64,000 nucleotides of DNA, from assembly GCF_965638725.1 (NCBI RefSeq), contig NC_134949.1, positions 119,163,794 through 119,227,793 of the forward strand, in the 5' to 3' direction. Of this stretch, positions 46,901-61,900 are shown piece after piece; the stretch's first letter is position 1; every line of letters begins with the position of its first letter. Source of the stretch: Aptenodytes patagonicus. Its lineage: Eukaryota; Chordata; Aves; Sphenisciformes; Spheniscidae. The notes below the pieces were generated by a model, which did no database searches, had not been told where the DNA came from, and worked only from the letters and a program-made list of their open reading frames with translations. A program made the translations under genes and the position numbers.

Positions 46901-49900
46901 TGACCGACTCTTGGGCCTTGCAGGAACGCTTCTGAATCATGAGGGAACACGGTGGAGTCCTTTCCTGGGAGGAGAGCAGTTCTTAAGAGAGGATGTATAG
47001 TGAGGTGCAGTGGGGGAGGAGGTAGCTGGGCGGGGCTTGATGATGTAGGGCTAGTGGTTATTTCACTTCTTCTCTCTGGAATTTCAGTATTCCTGATACA
47101 AGAGATATTCAAGAACATATGGGGTTTTTTTCTCTCTTTGATATAAAACTATAGAAATGTTGACTAATGTTTTCCTTCTCATTTCAACAAGAATTTGAGG
47201 TAACTGCCAATTACTGCACGCATTTTTTTACCCTGTAGAAGCTGTACATGGTATTCTTCAGTAAACGTGCCTGCCTTGTAATAGGAATACAATGGAAAAT
47301 ACCCTTATGGATTAATACAAGTCTCCCCAATTAGAAACAGACTGAGACATTACCCCAATATAAAAGAATGCCTACTGTTTATATAGAACTTCTCACATGT
47401 AAATATTATCATGCTATTGTAAAAGAGAAATATTACTATTTTTTACAGGTGCCAGCGCACAGAGAAGAAAAGATGAATTGTTCAAGGCCACCCACATAGC
47501 CAGCCCTGATCTAGCTCTTAGTCCCATGCTCTCTCTAGTAGACAATATCTAATCTGCCCAGTGTAAGGAGGTTTCGAAAACATTGCTTGTAGCTGCTGAA
47601 GCACATATGAAATTACAAGTGTTTATTGCTGAACTGTCTTTTTTTTTCTGTCCCCTTGCAGATCATAAAGTGTCTGGAATTTCCATTGAAACGGATAACA
47701 AAAACGTAAAAGCAGAGGAGTTTAAGGGTACAGTATGGGCATTGCTGTGATTATTTTTAATATATACACAATACATGCAAGCTATGTATACAGAAGCTGT
47801 GCAGCTGTTAAGATTGTCTCCGTCTTTCCTGAGGGGTCCTGCTCCTACTCTCTCCATTGACTCTTTGTGTAATCTTGGTCTTGTCCCCATTTTCTTTTAC
47901 TTGATGTGTGGTTGGACTAGATGCTCCCCAGAGGTCCTTTTCAACCTCACCTATTCTGTGATTCTATGACTTGTTTGTCAGTCCTGGTAGCTCACTCTGT
48001 AACTTCTGCCTGGTTTCTTTCCACCCAAAATGGTGAGAACTGATAGAAAGGAGAAGCGTTAATTATTGTACAAGACAGAGAAGTGAGGGACTAGAGAGAG
48101 AACAACTGACAGCTAATTGTCACTAACTATAATTTAATGGCTATTTTTAATTGTCAGTAACTATAATGGCTATTTACATATTTATATGTGTATATATCAT
48201 ATGTAAAATGACAAATTACTTCCAATAATGTGCTAGAGAAGTTAAGGAGGTCGGGAGGAAAACCTGATGTTTGCTGGGTAGGTGAGAAAGGGATCCTAGT
48301 AGTGTGTATGTGAGGTTTGTGGGTTATGTGGGTTTGTTTGGTTTTTGCATTTGGTTGGAATGGAGAGAGATGGGAATTTGGGAACTGAAAGAACTGTTTG
48401 CTGAGTTTTAGGCTTTATTCACCTGTTAATAATCAAATACTTTTGAGGTCTCTAAAGCTGTCAGCTGGGCTCCTGTCAAGTATTCTCGTCACTTTTGGGG
48501 AAGAAAAACTTAATATATTTAGAGCTCAGGACAGGCAAGAGGAGAGAGAAGCTCTTCAGGTAATATTAAGGCTTGATTAAGTTCTGTCTTTTTATATGAT
48601 ATATGGCTTGCATTTTGTTCTTTTGTTATTTGTATGATAGAGTGAGATCAGTTTAACATAGCTCAAATGCCATGCCGAGTTCTTTTTGTGTAGCAGCACT
48701 AAGGGAATGGCATGGGCTGATAGATGTAGCTATTCATATGAATGCAGCTGATCTGAAATGCATTTTTCTTTTCTCCTCCAACTCCTGTTACTGTAGAGGA
48801 GGGTGGCCGGTCACTGGAACAGGCTCCCCAGGGAAGTGGTCACGGCACCAAGCCTGTCGAGTTCAAGGAGTGTCTGGATGACACTCTTAGTCATATGGTT
48901 TAGTTTTAGGTAGTCCTGTGAGGAGCAGGGAGTTGGACTCGATGATCCTTATGGGTCACTTCCAACTTGAGATATCCTATGATTCTATAACCAAATTATA
49001 GCCTCCAGACCAGATGTAAATCCAAATTAAACATTGTCCAGACCTCTCCAAGATCCCAGAAGGTTCTTCCAGGCCTGGCAGAGCCTGTGCTGACGCACAG
49101 CGTCCTGTAGGCTTACCTTAATGTAAGTCAAGTAGACCTGTTCTGGAAAATATCTCTCGCTGACTCCATTAGTATGGGGAAAAGCGGGAGAGGGGAACTA
49201 TAACTGAGGAGGGTTTTACTATGTGGTCTCTCTTCTGTGTGCACTCCCTTTCTCCCATTCCATTCCCTTTCTCCGAATAAGATTAGTGGGAGGGCATCAA
49301 TGCTAGCTTTTTCTGAAACGAAAAAATGTGGCATGCAAGAAAGTGGCAGCTCATTCAATACGGAGGTGACTTGTTCAGCTGAGAATACTTCAGCTGAGCT
49401 GTCTCTGTATCAACTAATGTAGACCAGCTCATGAGACCAGCCAACTGTCACAAGGTCAGTAGCAAAAGCAAGCTGAGCTTGAATGATGGTTTTTCTTTGT
49501 TAGAAGGATACAAAAACAAAATGGAAAGGAAACTTTAGCAAATCTTAAGATTCAGGAAGCCTCCACCCATCCACTCAACCTGAAGTCAGGAACCTCGGGC
49601 TTCCTGAGTGCACAGCATGTTTTTTGAAGCGGCCAGTGCGTATGTAACATGTTTTCTGGCAAAGAATGCCCTCCTGCCTCAATTTTTCTTTCAAGTCTGG
49701 ACATTTTTTCCCCTATGAGAGATCACCAAGGCTACTAGTCTGGCCCCTTGGAAGCTTTTTGTTTCTCTACAGAACAGACCTGGGAAATCAGACTCTAAAG
49801 GGTGAGTGGGTAGATCTGTCGGTAGCTCTTAATTGCCCTTCACCCTTTTTTGCTGAGACTGGAAATGAGGGTGCCAGTTAATGCAGATTGACTATGTGTT

Positions 49901-52900
49901 TGAGCAATGGATGTTTGTCTCCTGAAAGTTAGACAGGCATTGCCAAAACTATAAAGGCTTTTGATCCGTGATACTCTGGCCTATATTGGAAGATGAGCAG
50001 CCTAAAGGTGGCAAGATCAATATTGTATTTGTTTCTTCTACAGAAGTTTCTGGGAGATATTAAATTTTACTTTATTAATAGATTTGGAGTCAGTCAGATG
50101 TGTGGTTGGATTCTTTGCTCTGATGTTGTCTCCCAACAACACTTATTAATACCTTGACTTAAGAGTTATTTACTGGGAAAAAAAAGATATATATATATTT
50201 CAGCATGCTGTTCCACAGAGAATGGAACTACTGAAACACTGACTTTGTCCCAGTAACTCACCTATACAGTTTGTCATGTCTTCTCTCCCTCTTTAGTCCC
50301 CCCATAATAACTATAGGCTTGACCATAGACCACAATTACTATGATGCAAGCTACATATTAGTGATGGCATATGCTGATGCCCTGCTGTGACAGAGGAAAG
50401 AAGAACAGTTGGGCTCCCAGTATGACCTGTTCCTCATTAGGAGCACTAATTTTGGTTTGTTTCCTACCCAGTTATGGCAACTTTAGCAATAATCAATAAC
50501 TCATGAAATCTCAGCCTCTCTGTGAAATTTGGTTGGTGATGCCCACTATACATAAGTCAGGGAAACTTGAGTGGACAGACAGAAAGGTGAACAATTGTAT
50601 GAACCTTCTTTTCTCGAGAATTCAAGAAAAATAAGAGGTAACTGCCAAGGGGTGTTATGAGCAGCCTCTGCCGCCAGCAGCTCTGCGGGCCTGGGGGTTC
50701 CCCCTGCTCGGCCACTGGAGCCCAGCCCAATGTGCCTGGAGACCTGGGGTCTTTGTCCCAGGGCGATGGACACAGCTGCTGCTTTCCCATCTGCAGGTTG
50801 AATCAGCAGCAAGGCTACGCGTGTGTCCCAGGGATGCATGCATGTGCGCGCACACCCACACATACACACACTCGCAACACTGGCATTGCCAGCTACACAG
50901 ACCGCCACAGGCAAGGCGCTGCCTTCAACAGCACCCACGTATAACACTGCCTGGGCTCACGTAAAGCATTAAGTATAGACACCTGAGCCTCCTTCCTCCT
51001 CTCTGGCTAGTGGAGATTGAAGTTCAGTGGTGAAAGCCCTCACACAACACTCTCTAGATTCACAAGCACATGCACATTCTTGGATCCCGTGAGTACCAGC
51101 ACAGCCCCTCTGCCCATCTGCTACCCCTGCCCTACTCACCAGCTCGCCCAGCTTGAGGCTTGCTAGTGAGTTACACACACACCTCCAGGCACACCAGGTT
51201 TAGGGGAGATACAAACACTGCACACACACCACACACCCCCACTTCCAGAAGCCAGCACCACGAGCCCAGGGGTGCCTACACCCCCAGTGTGACCCCAGTT
51301 GCTGGCCCTAAATTTAGTCAAGCCACCCCTTCTGCACCAATAGCTAGCACTCCAGGCACACATGCTTTGAGACTCACCGACACACACTCCCAACATCTGT
51401 GGTCCCTCCAACTACGGATGCAGAGACCCTCACTCTCTCCAGTTGCCCACGCCACAGTCCCATCAGTTTGTTTGGAGACTGATGGTCTTTGTCATCATCT
51501 CTGTTAGTCCCTGTCTGTCACGTTTGTGTCTCTGTGTTTTTGTTTGTTGCTGCCCCCTTTTCTTGTTATCACTTTTGCATTGAAAAGGTCCTTCATTGGG
51601 AAACCTTAATGAAGCAGACTCTCACCTTCCACATACCCTTACAATAACCAGTGTGAAACTGTAAATAAATACATAAGTTACTTAGGAGAATATTTAACCA
51701 TCTTACTGGTATGTTTTCCATCTGCATTAAGTTATACATTTAAACAGTTAAACTACTGATACTGAATTCAGAATGGTAATTCACAAAATATTGTTGATAA
51801 CAGGGTCAGAGTCCTGTTTTTAATGGTGGTCTGCTCACTGACGAAAATATTTAAACCTAAAATGAGGGTAGTAATACAGAATCTGTGCCCATCCAACATG
51901 GGAATATCTAGTCCCCAACATCTGAAGTTTGATCCAAAGGCCACTGAAGTATGGGAAAATTACTAGTTTCTGTTTCCCCATTATGTTTGTGTAAATCTGG
52001 AGAAGGTCTGATGGCATCACTTTGAGAAGTAGATCTAGCCCTTGCTGACTGCTCAAGTTCTTTTGAAGGGAGAATATTAATTTCATGGAGCCTGAATGTG
52101 TACCAAACACAATGCTAAAGTCTTCAATTTTCCCTTTTGTGTTCTTTTTTTCCCCCCCCCCCCCCCCCCCCCCTCTAGAGGCTATTCTTAGTTGCAAGCA
52201 CAAATTTTCAAAAGGGATGAGCTTAAGAATAGAATGGAAGAAAATCCAGTCTCAAGGAGTCTCCTTTGTCTACTACAATGGTGAATTTACAGGTACAGTA
52301 CTACAAGCTTAGACTGATGGTTTAACATGTCATTCTCTAGCATAGTTATCAATTCTTTCTTGGGGAATAACGTAAGGAAAATGAGTGAAAGAGAATGCTC
52401 TTGACTCTCCATACTGAACAGCTGTCCTTTTGAGGAAAAGAATTCTTCCCGGGGGGGGGGGAAAGCATTTCTTAATAAAATCGACAATGATTAGTTACCT
52501 TTTTAATGAAGTTAAATATAATAAAACTCAAGAATAAGAAAAATGACACTGCACATTCCTTGACATTTTTCAAAAATGAAATTACATTCAGATATAAACT
52601 CCCCAAAACTACTGCAAGCTCTGCACTCCTATCCTACAAAGAAGTTTCTGAAGCCTCCTGTAAAGCTGGAGACTTAGATATGAATAATGCAGCAGGTTTT
52701 ATATACATAAAATATAAACTCAGCTGTATATTTTAAATTATTCGTATTCTTTTCAGAAGTGGAATTTCTGTTTATATGTTCTGAAAAGGACTTACCTCAG
52801 CTTTATGTGTTGAAGAAAACATGGGTCTGTGGTACCTTGTACACAATAAATGAAGGTTGAGAAGTAAAATAAAAGCACAGCTATTTTGCTAGTTTGTAGA

Positions 52901-55900
52901 GCTTGCAAGGTGTGCTGGTCTTGTTGATAAACTTGTTTTTTTCTGCATATATTTAATTTAGAGAAACACTGGAACTCATGGTTCTGCGTGTGCATGTAAC
53001 TTTAATTTCATAACAAGCTGTAGAATGAAAAAACCCTCATTGTAAGAAGTCTGATGGCAGTATCTTTGCTAAATCCGTTGTGTTTTTCTTGCCAAGTTAA
53101 AACGTCAAATACTTTGCTGTGGTCCCTCTCACAGTTCTTTCTGTAAGGTAATGAAGTTAGTGATTGCCATCCCTCTAGTGGAAAATTATGTCTTTTTTGT
53201 CACCTGACTACCGCTATACATGTTTTCTTGAAATAACTGCAGGAAAAAAGCATTCCAACTAGAAAATGTGTGACAGATATAGGCTTTTTGAACTGAGGGG
53301 TTTTTTGGACTAAATGGACAAGTTGTGGAAGGTTCTTACTGCCTTGGGACGGGGATTACATATTTCTCCTTGGTAATAACTAACACTGAGCCAATGAGCA
53401 ATAGTTCATAAATTGTACATGATTTCGGAACAAGCCAATGAGATGTAGACATTTGCTATAAGCAAAGAGCAGAAACCTCTCTGTCTGTTCTCCCTTAAAG
53501 GTGATCTTCGAGGCCGAGCAGAGATGCTGAATACAGGAATCCGTATTAGAAATGTGACTAGAAAGGATTCTGGGACCTACCGCTGTGAAATCAGTGCAAA
53601 GAGTGAAGAGGGGCAACGCCTGGGAGAGGCTACTATTACTCTCACAGTATTGGGTACAAACTTTATTACTTGGGCTTCTGTAAAGAAATTGTATGATGGT
53701 AAGGGGTGTTGAAGATAGGGTTGTCCATATGGTGTGTGACTGCTGGGTTTTTGGGTCGTCTTTGGGCTGGGTTTATAAACACACGTGCGCTTGCACATTC
53801 TACAACGTACTTCATAAAAGAGCTTTCCGAAATGCACACTTGCATTAGAAAGGAATATAACTAGGGTTTTGTTGATATAAATGTGGGTTTCAGTTCTCAA
53901 AACTTAGCAAGTACGCTGATTTATGTGATGGTGAAGCTTCCATTTCTACTAAAACTGAAGTCACTCAGTAGCTGAGAATCTGGATAAGCTGATCATGGTG
54001 TTTGGCACTGGAAAGTCAGCATCTGTCAACACTTATCAAATATTCCTAAGCAGCAGTTCATTCCAATACGCTACAGTCTCCTCCTGTTTTTGGAAGGAGA
54101 AACTGCTGCAGTGTCTGCACAATGACAGCCAGTGAGCTAGCAATCTGTGGACTTTATTTACAGGAGAGATGGTGTTGGCTTGGGGGGGTGGTTGTTCTTT
54201 GTGGTTTTTTGTTTGTTTTCTTTCCCAGTTGGGGAAAGGAGGGAAAAGTGATTACTGAGCACATTCTTCTTACATTGCTCCTGGTATTTTTCCCAGTGGA
54301 TGAGTGGTAGAGGTTGGTAGTTTTCTTCTTTTCTCCATATAGGGAGAAAATAAAATATTTGCTTTTGTAGTTTCTATATTGGTTTTTTTCTATACAAAAA
54401 TAATTGATCTTTTAAAATTATGAATAAAGTCTCAAAGTTCTTCATGAAGGATGATAAATTCATGAACTTCTGATTAGCTCCAACAATGAGGTAACCCCAC
54501 TTATTTGTTCTTTCTTCCACTCTCTCAACAGCTTTCCTCTTTTAAATGTGGCTTCTTAATTTAAAGTTGAAATCTTAAAGCCAAAAGGGGAGAGAGAGAG
54601 AGAGAGAGAGAGTGTGTGTGTGTTGCTCACAAACCTTTTTGGAAGTTAATGTGAATTAATTAGTATTTCACTTGATTTTCTTTATTTTTGCTTTTTATTT
54701 TAAAATCATCCAAGAAAAAACTATGAATACTTGTTAAGGTGTCACCTGTGCTTTTAATGTTCCATGCATGCCTCTTCACCCTTAGTTTTCTTCTACATAG
54801 CTTCAAGTTACCAAATAAAAAAATTAAGTTCCTTTTCTGTTCATGTAATAAAAATCAGAAGAAACGTTCATCTTCATGGCAGAAGGAACAATCAGTTCTC
54901 CTCCATCTGCGTGTGGGAATGTTTGTTTTTAATTTAAACTGAAATTTAGTAGCCAATTGTTTTTGGTCCTCAACCTGGGATTTACACAATGGCTGTTGAT
55001 GATGGCCAGTCTTGGTAATTCTTTCTGACAATCATTTTTCAAACACCAGTTGACTTCTTTTATTACAAAAAAATCTTTTTCCTCTTCCTCACTTCTGTTT
55101 TTAAATACTGGGGCAGGGAATGGGGGAATTGCTGGAATACAGATTCCTTGAGTTATTCCTCCTCTGTCCATGAGCAAGGGGCCCCATACAAGAAACGAGG
55201 TGAAACAAACTCTCTGGGGTTGGATGAGGGTGTATAGATTGGAGACAGGATGACGCAGCATGTGGTGGGGGAGGCTGGGCGCAAGCCTCTTCCATTTTTA
55301 GCAACTCACAAATCTTACTGCGCTCGCCAGTAGCAGGACTCTGCCTTCAACCCCTTCTCCAGCACCTCATTTCATTAACGCAGTAGTTTCTAAGCATGTA
55401 CACAAGTGCTCACCTCCTCACCAGTGACTGTCAAACTGTTGTCATATAGACAATACTGATGAGACTGTGTAACAAGTGCAATTTCATTGTCCAGTTGCTC
55501 CGACTACTCCGGTATGTGAGGTACCCAGCTCCGCAATGACAGGAACAGTAGTGGAACTGAGCTGTAAGGAGGCTGAGGGATCTCCTCCATCTGAGTACCA
55601 GTGGTACAAGAACGGTGTTGCCTTACTGGAAAAGACAGGAACAGGCAGTGCTAGAGCAGCAAACATAACTTACACCATGAATAAAAAGTCTGGCACTCTG
55701 GTAAGTGTAATAACCAGCTCTGTCATAACCAACTATCAAGAAGACCAAATTTACTGTTTAGTACAATGATGCACAGGGGTCTTAATCCAAAAATGCGCAA
55801 GGTCTTTGTTGGAGATCAATGTCATGCTGAAATATGTGCTAACAAACATAGAAGGTGGTTTCTGCCTCAGACCAATGACAAACCACAGACATCGGGTGAT

Positions 55901-58900
55901 ACAGACAAATTGGGCGAGTTGCAAGGCTGCAGTAATGATAAATGAGCAGAATCTAGAAAATACATGACAAATTTCACCTTGTCAGCTAGCTAACTAGTGC
56001 CAGGTGAGAATGATCTCTCAGGATGTCAACAGAGTTACATTTGATAGTGCCTTAAAATCTGAAATAGCAACTTCACACACTTCAGTGGGAGTGCAGCACT
56101 AAGGGTAGTCCAGAATTTGTGCAATCCAGTGGCATTTACAAGTTCCAGCCCTGTACTTGTGAAGTCAGTGGGAATGAGTCGGGGCTGTAAGCAAGCTTAG
56201 TGGTTTTTTGTTTTACTTGCAGTTTGTTTTGTGGTTTTTTTTTCCCCTCAGAACTGGCCATCTCTTTCTCATCCCTCCCCCGTTAGCTGATCCTTCTAAA
56301 AAAATTGATAAATACTACTTACGATGCATTGTCAGCTGAGATTTTTCAGAAGTAAAGAGTTGTTCTAGGAACACCCTACTCCTGTGCACGAACGTGGAAA
56401 CTGAAATGTGACTAAGCATTCAGAGGTGCTGTGGATCTTTCAGTACACTGTGGAAATTAGGTGGACTACTCAAAATTACTAATCACTTCTGAAAATCTTA
56501 GTTTTAAAGTATGAGATGTATTAAAGAGAAAACAGTTAACAAGTCTAATGATTAAAAAAAAAAATACAGAGAAACACTGGAACTGACATGAGGTCAGTCT
56601 CTGTCCATCTCTTGCCTCCTCATTTTCATTTTTACAGTAATAGTATTTGACAAATAGCGCAGTTTAGCATTTCTCCATTGGAAGAAGAAAGAAAGTGCCA
56701 TTTCAGGGGTGAGGGGGAACCACAAACTTTGTGTGGGAAATATTTTTTGTAGTACATGATTTTTTTTTTTGGTAACTTTTTGTTGTTGTTTTTTTGGTAA
56801 AATGAACAAAATGTCTGATTTCAGGGATTCTGAAGTTAGAGCACGTCTAAGAAAACGCATTTTATTGGAAAGTACTGATCCACTGAAAAAGAATCTCCTT
56901 GTAGATACACTCCATCTAGTTAAAATGTCCATCTAAAAGACCCTCTTAGACCAGAAGCTGAAGTTAAGGACCAGGGAATGTGACTAGGGAGCTGAATTAT
57001 GAGGTCGAACTGGACCAGAATTACTCACTCTTTGTTTTTCTAAACAAAAAAACCTGAAACAAATAAACCCTGTTGACATGTCAACATTTCTATCCCACAG
57101 GAAATTCTGAATTTTTTTCCATTCTGATAATGGTTTTGGACTCTGTCTTAACAGCTATTTAACACAGTTACAAAGAATGACACTGGAGAGTATTTCTGTG
57201 AAGCCTCCAATGGGATTGGATTATCTCAGAAATGCTCAGTGAAGCGAATGCAAGTTGGTATGTGTCAAAGAAAATAAGGGCGGAAAACAGTCTTGCAATA
57301 GGAATTATTTTATTGCATGATGCAACTGAGAAGCTAAGACCAGATTGAATTATACCTTTTTGTTTGATTATGGCATTTTGGGGGAGGAATAATAATAATG
57401 AGTTCCTTATACATAGTTGCTGTGGCTACTTAAAGCATTCCTTTCTTACAGCACAAACGTGTATCTCCGCATTTCAGAGAAAAGCAGCTAGTTTGGTACC
57501 TTAAAATTATTGCAGTAGCCAGCCTTTAGGTTGCTAAACACTGAACTTCGCAGAACAGCAGTATCCATATGAGAGCCTTAATATTTCAGAATGCTTTTGT
57601 GGAAGGTGTACAGGATAATGTGCCAGTCCGCTGGGTTATTTTCTTTATGAAAAGCCTCCCTTTTGAGACGCATTCATGTGACATCTTAATGTAACAGATC
57701 AGAAATTTAACTGAATGACTCTTTTATACCTTCCAGAGGAACACTGAAGAAGTCAGCGTACCTTAGAAAAAAAGATAAATAAAAAAAATCCTGCTGCCTG
57801 TTTCTTTTTTCTACTTGCACAGTGTAGGTGAAGTGTAACATTGGTTAGCTAATACAGAACTTGGCAAAGGCTGGAGGGGCAGTCTATAATAACTCAAAAC
57901 GTATGAATGTTTTTGCAAAACATAAAACTAGCTCTTGCAGATGTGATAGGAAAGCAGATGGTAACAAATACTGCACAGAAGTTCATGTCCAAGTATTCCA
58001 CGAAGCAATTTTCTGGTGCTTTCTTAGAACTTAGCTGAAAGTCACTGTGTCACGGCTTTTAAGGCATTCCTGGTTGATTATGAGCAAGTGTTCCACAAGC
58101 TAACAAGATAGAATCCCTCTGTTGTGGAAATACTCGCCAAAGTCCTAAACTGCTGTCAACCAATGCACAAAAATTGCCAGTTTTGGGGGTAAAATTCCCA
58201 ACCATATATTAATGTATGCTTAAAGTCAGGATCCAAATAAGTAATTGGACATATAACAAAAACCTATGAAAATGTTTCTGCTTGTTGATGTTTTTGTTTT
58301 TTCCTAAAATGAATGATTGTCTGAAGCTCGGTGATTACATCAGGAAATGGGCATGGGTCATCACCTTCAAAATAAACATGGCTAGATGTTTCAGTAGCCC
58401 AGTGTAGAGTTTAACTTTAGACATCTGGGCTAAAATATTTGTTGGCCTTTATTGTGTTGAATTTTAAAAGCCTTGCTGTTTAAAAATAAAAAAAGCATTG
58501 AATCTTAAATAACTCGCCTGAAGAGTTCTTCAGGACCGGGACCTGACATTGCCGTCAGCTGTTTCAGTTATTTTAGGCAAACTAACTATATGAAAACACT
58601 TGTTTTAAGGCTTTTAAAGATTTCGAGATATTTTCCCTTAGAGACATATGGCTTGAATAATACTTATTGGGGATAGGTTTAATGAGGAGTGTGTATCCCT
58701 TGACCGCTCTTATTCTTTCTTCCTTACTTTTGACCTGAACTAAGCAGTTGAAGTGTATCAAGCACTCCTGTTAATGTGGCTGTGATACAGTAGTGCTTTT
58801 GGACTAATTATCTGTATCGAAGTGTTACTAATTAACTATGCAGCTTGGGCCAAAGACCACCTATAGATACAAAAGGTGCCTGTAGTAATTAGGGAAAAAA

Positions 58901-61900
58901 ATCCAGCCAATGGAAATTTTTACAACTTACAACATTGGACTTATGTTTTATAATTACAGATGACCTTAACGTAAGCGGTATCATCGCTGCTGTAGTATTT
59001 GTGGCTCTGGTAATGGCATTGTGTGGCCTTGGAGTATTTTATGCCCAAAAAAAGGGCTACTTTACAAGTAAGTAAAATAAAATCACTCCTTCCTTGTGTC
59101 AAAAAAAGTCTGTACTTCTGCTGACTGTCAGGTGTCCTCCTTTTCATGAAGGCTCTAACACCACGGTGCTAAAGCTAAAGAGCGTTACAACAGCAACTTT
59201 TTTGTGCAGACATTTTTATTCTGCCAACTTCTACTGCAAAAGATACTTCAAGAATGATGTGGAGACATTTGTGCAGTTGCATAAGGCTACCAAACAGCAA
59301 TCTAGGGAAAGCAACGAGCCGAACCCTGGTTCCTGGAGCCTCTCTACTTTAGTTTTGAGAGGGAATGGCAAAGAAAGGCAATGTTAAAAACAAGCCGTGC
59401 AAGTTCACTTTCAGTCTAAAAGGTCTGAGCGGCGGAGTTCTGATGAAGGGGAAACTAAATTACTGGCGCTCTCTTCTGGGTCGTAGTGAAAGTGCACGTG
59501 GAGAGAGTTTGCTTTTAAGGATTGCTGCAAAGAGCTCGACACCAAGCAACCCTCTCCGTAGCGTTTACATTAGTGCCTGTAGGGTTCAGCACAGCAGGAA
59601 GGGATGCCAAATGTCAGGGTCTGAGAAGGAATGCTGCCTGAAAGTAACAGGCCAACAGAGCTGCTGTTAGAGTTCACTTTCACCTGGAAGTTCATTTACC
59701 TCTGAAAGCAACCTAATCTTTTTCTGTTTAAACTCACTACACCAAAAAGAGACTTTTGGTTCAGAAAATCCTCTAGAAACTGAAGAGCTGAATAAGCTAT
59801 GAATAACTATTTCAAAGAACTTTAAATCAGCTAAGGAAACTGTTCTTGTGCTAATTCTTTTTTTTTTTTCTTTTTCAGAGGAAAGCTCTTCCCAGTAAGT
59901 ATCTTGATGCAAGTAGTACACAAATCGCTGCAAACTTCATTTATATTTCTGATGATTTAGTAACTGTGATGATTGTTTAAGGCCTTTCTCACATGATTCT
60001 TGTACAGTGGCTTTTTTGAACACTGAAATAAACCTGATCCTACACACCAGCTGGTTACCTTATTAGAACCAGTGTGCTGGTCAGAAAATGAATTCAGCAT
60101 TACTACTGTGATAAATGTGCGGAGATGTGTCTTTTTACACAGTTATGGTTTACAGCCGTAACTCAGCTACAGGCACGCATTTGTCTCCTCTTCAAACTAG
60201 ACAAAAGATGATGAGAACCACATTGAACTGTCCTCATATCCATGTCTACAGATTATTTCAGGAAATGTTTTGTAAAAATATGACTGGTGGAAACTTTCTG
60301 AGGATGTCTGGTCTACTCCTTTGATATGGATTTATTTCATGCACTTAAATTTCTTAGTAGCAAGTCAGAATTCCTCAAGCTATTTTAGTGCTCCCACACA
60401 AGGCTAAAATTGTGTGCTTCACCAGAGGCTGGCCTCCAATTTTTTTTTTTTTTCTTTTAACAGTTTATCTTAGCACTTCTAGGTGATAGCAGGTAAAAAA
60501 AATAGTAAAGAGAAATACAAATATTACTTTAAAATACTGTGTGATTTATACTGGCCATGAACTAGACAAAAAGCATAGCTGGAAGACTTGACAAGCTAGG
60601 GAAGGCAATTTGACAGTGGTTCACGAGATAATGACAGCTATCTAAAAGCATTCAATGGATTTGTTATTGTAACTTTTTTCTAAGAGGGGAAAAAACCCTA
60701 AGGATTGCTGGAAATCTGGAAAAATGCATTCATAAATAAGGTTCTCAAAGGGTTAAAACTAACACCAGAAAAGTCGCTATTTAACCTATGTTCCTTTCCT
60801 GTTTTGTTAACAGAAAGAAGACCAACTATCAATCTACGAGTGAAAAGGCAAGTATTTTGCATTCAGTAATGTTTAAAAAGTTTTAGATGTCTTCAAAATT
60901 CCTTAGATCTGTGATGTTTTTGCACACATACACCCCCATACACACCCCCACCAAACCGTACATGCTACCAATACCTGGAGATACCTTGTCTCTGTTTGCA
61001 TTTATAGCTTCCTGTTACTCAGTCTCAAGTGCCATAAAACTACAGCACCTTGCTCCATACTTTGCCATTTTTTTCTTTACCCCACTAACCAGATTTTTAC
61101 CTGGTTGTCTTTTACCTACTTCTTCCTACATTTCCCTGTTCTATTAGCTTCTTCCTTTTCTTTCCCATTTTCATGATTATTTTCCCTCTGTCAGATAAAC
61201 TAAAGAGGTAACACCATTACGCTATTTGGCAATATCATCTCTATACTGTCCACTTAATGGTGCCATTTCTTGTGAAGACTTCCACTCTGCCTTCCTTGTA
61301 CATATCAGTTAACCAAGGAAACTAACTCAGACACAGCCCAAGGCAGCCTTGAGAGAAAGCTTGGGCCTTAATTCCTCTAACATTAATGTGGGTCAGAAGG
61401 CCTGACTAAACATGGAAGCTAAACTTACTGCTTTTTTCCCCCCTTCCTCACCGAGAGGGCTCAAGGGCTTTAACTGCACATACATTGCTCCAGCTTTTCA
61501 GATTGGTGCAAAAAGAATGGAGCTCCAACTAAGAGCAACTTAATTTCACTATCTGTAGCTTAAGGCTACATTAGTAGCCTTAAAAGTTCACTGAACGCCA
61601 CCCATTTCTTTCATCAAAACAGAATGTACTAAATGGCATAAGCTTGTTCCTTCACCTAGTATGTATATAAGAAACTTACTGAGGCCAACTACCTGGTTGC
61701 TCTGAGTGGGAAGGAGCAAACTCTGAAGAGCTGTGCTATCTGTTTATCAATATTAATGCACTTAGAATCAGATGCTCAACAGAGCTGTTGTGATACTTGT
61801 TGTTTTTAATAGGTTATTACTTCTGTTCTGTATAGCAGCGCATTCTACAGACTTCCCTTTCCAGAAAAGAGTAAACGTTAACTAACAGTGCTTCAGGCAT

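Noticed and set aside
55476-55769. 97-codon open frame extending JAM2 exon 5 into intron 5
   Set aside because: The donor CTCTG|GTAAGT is a strong consensus and exon 6 continues the Ig domain in phase; the extra 22 codons are intron read-through by chance.
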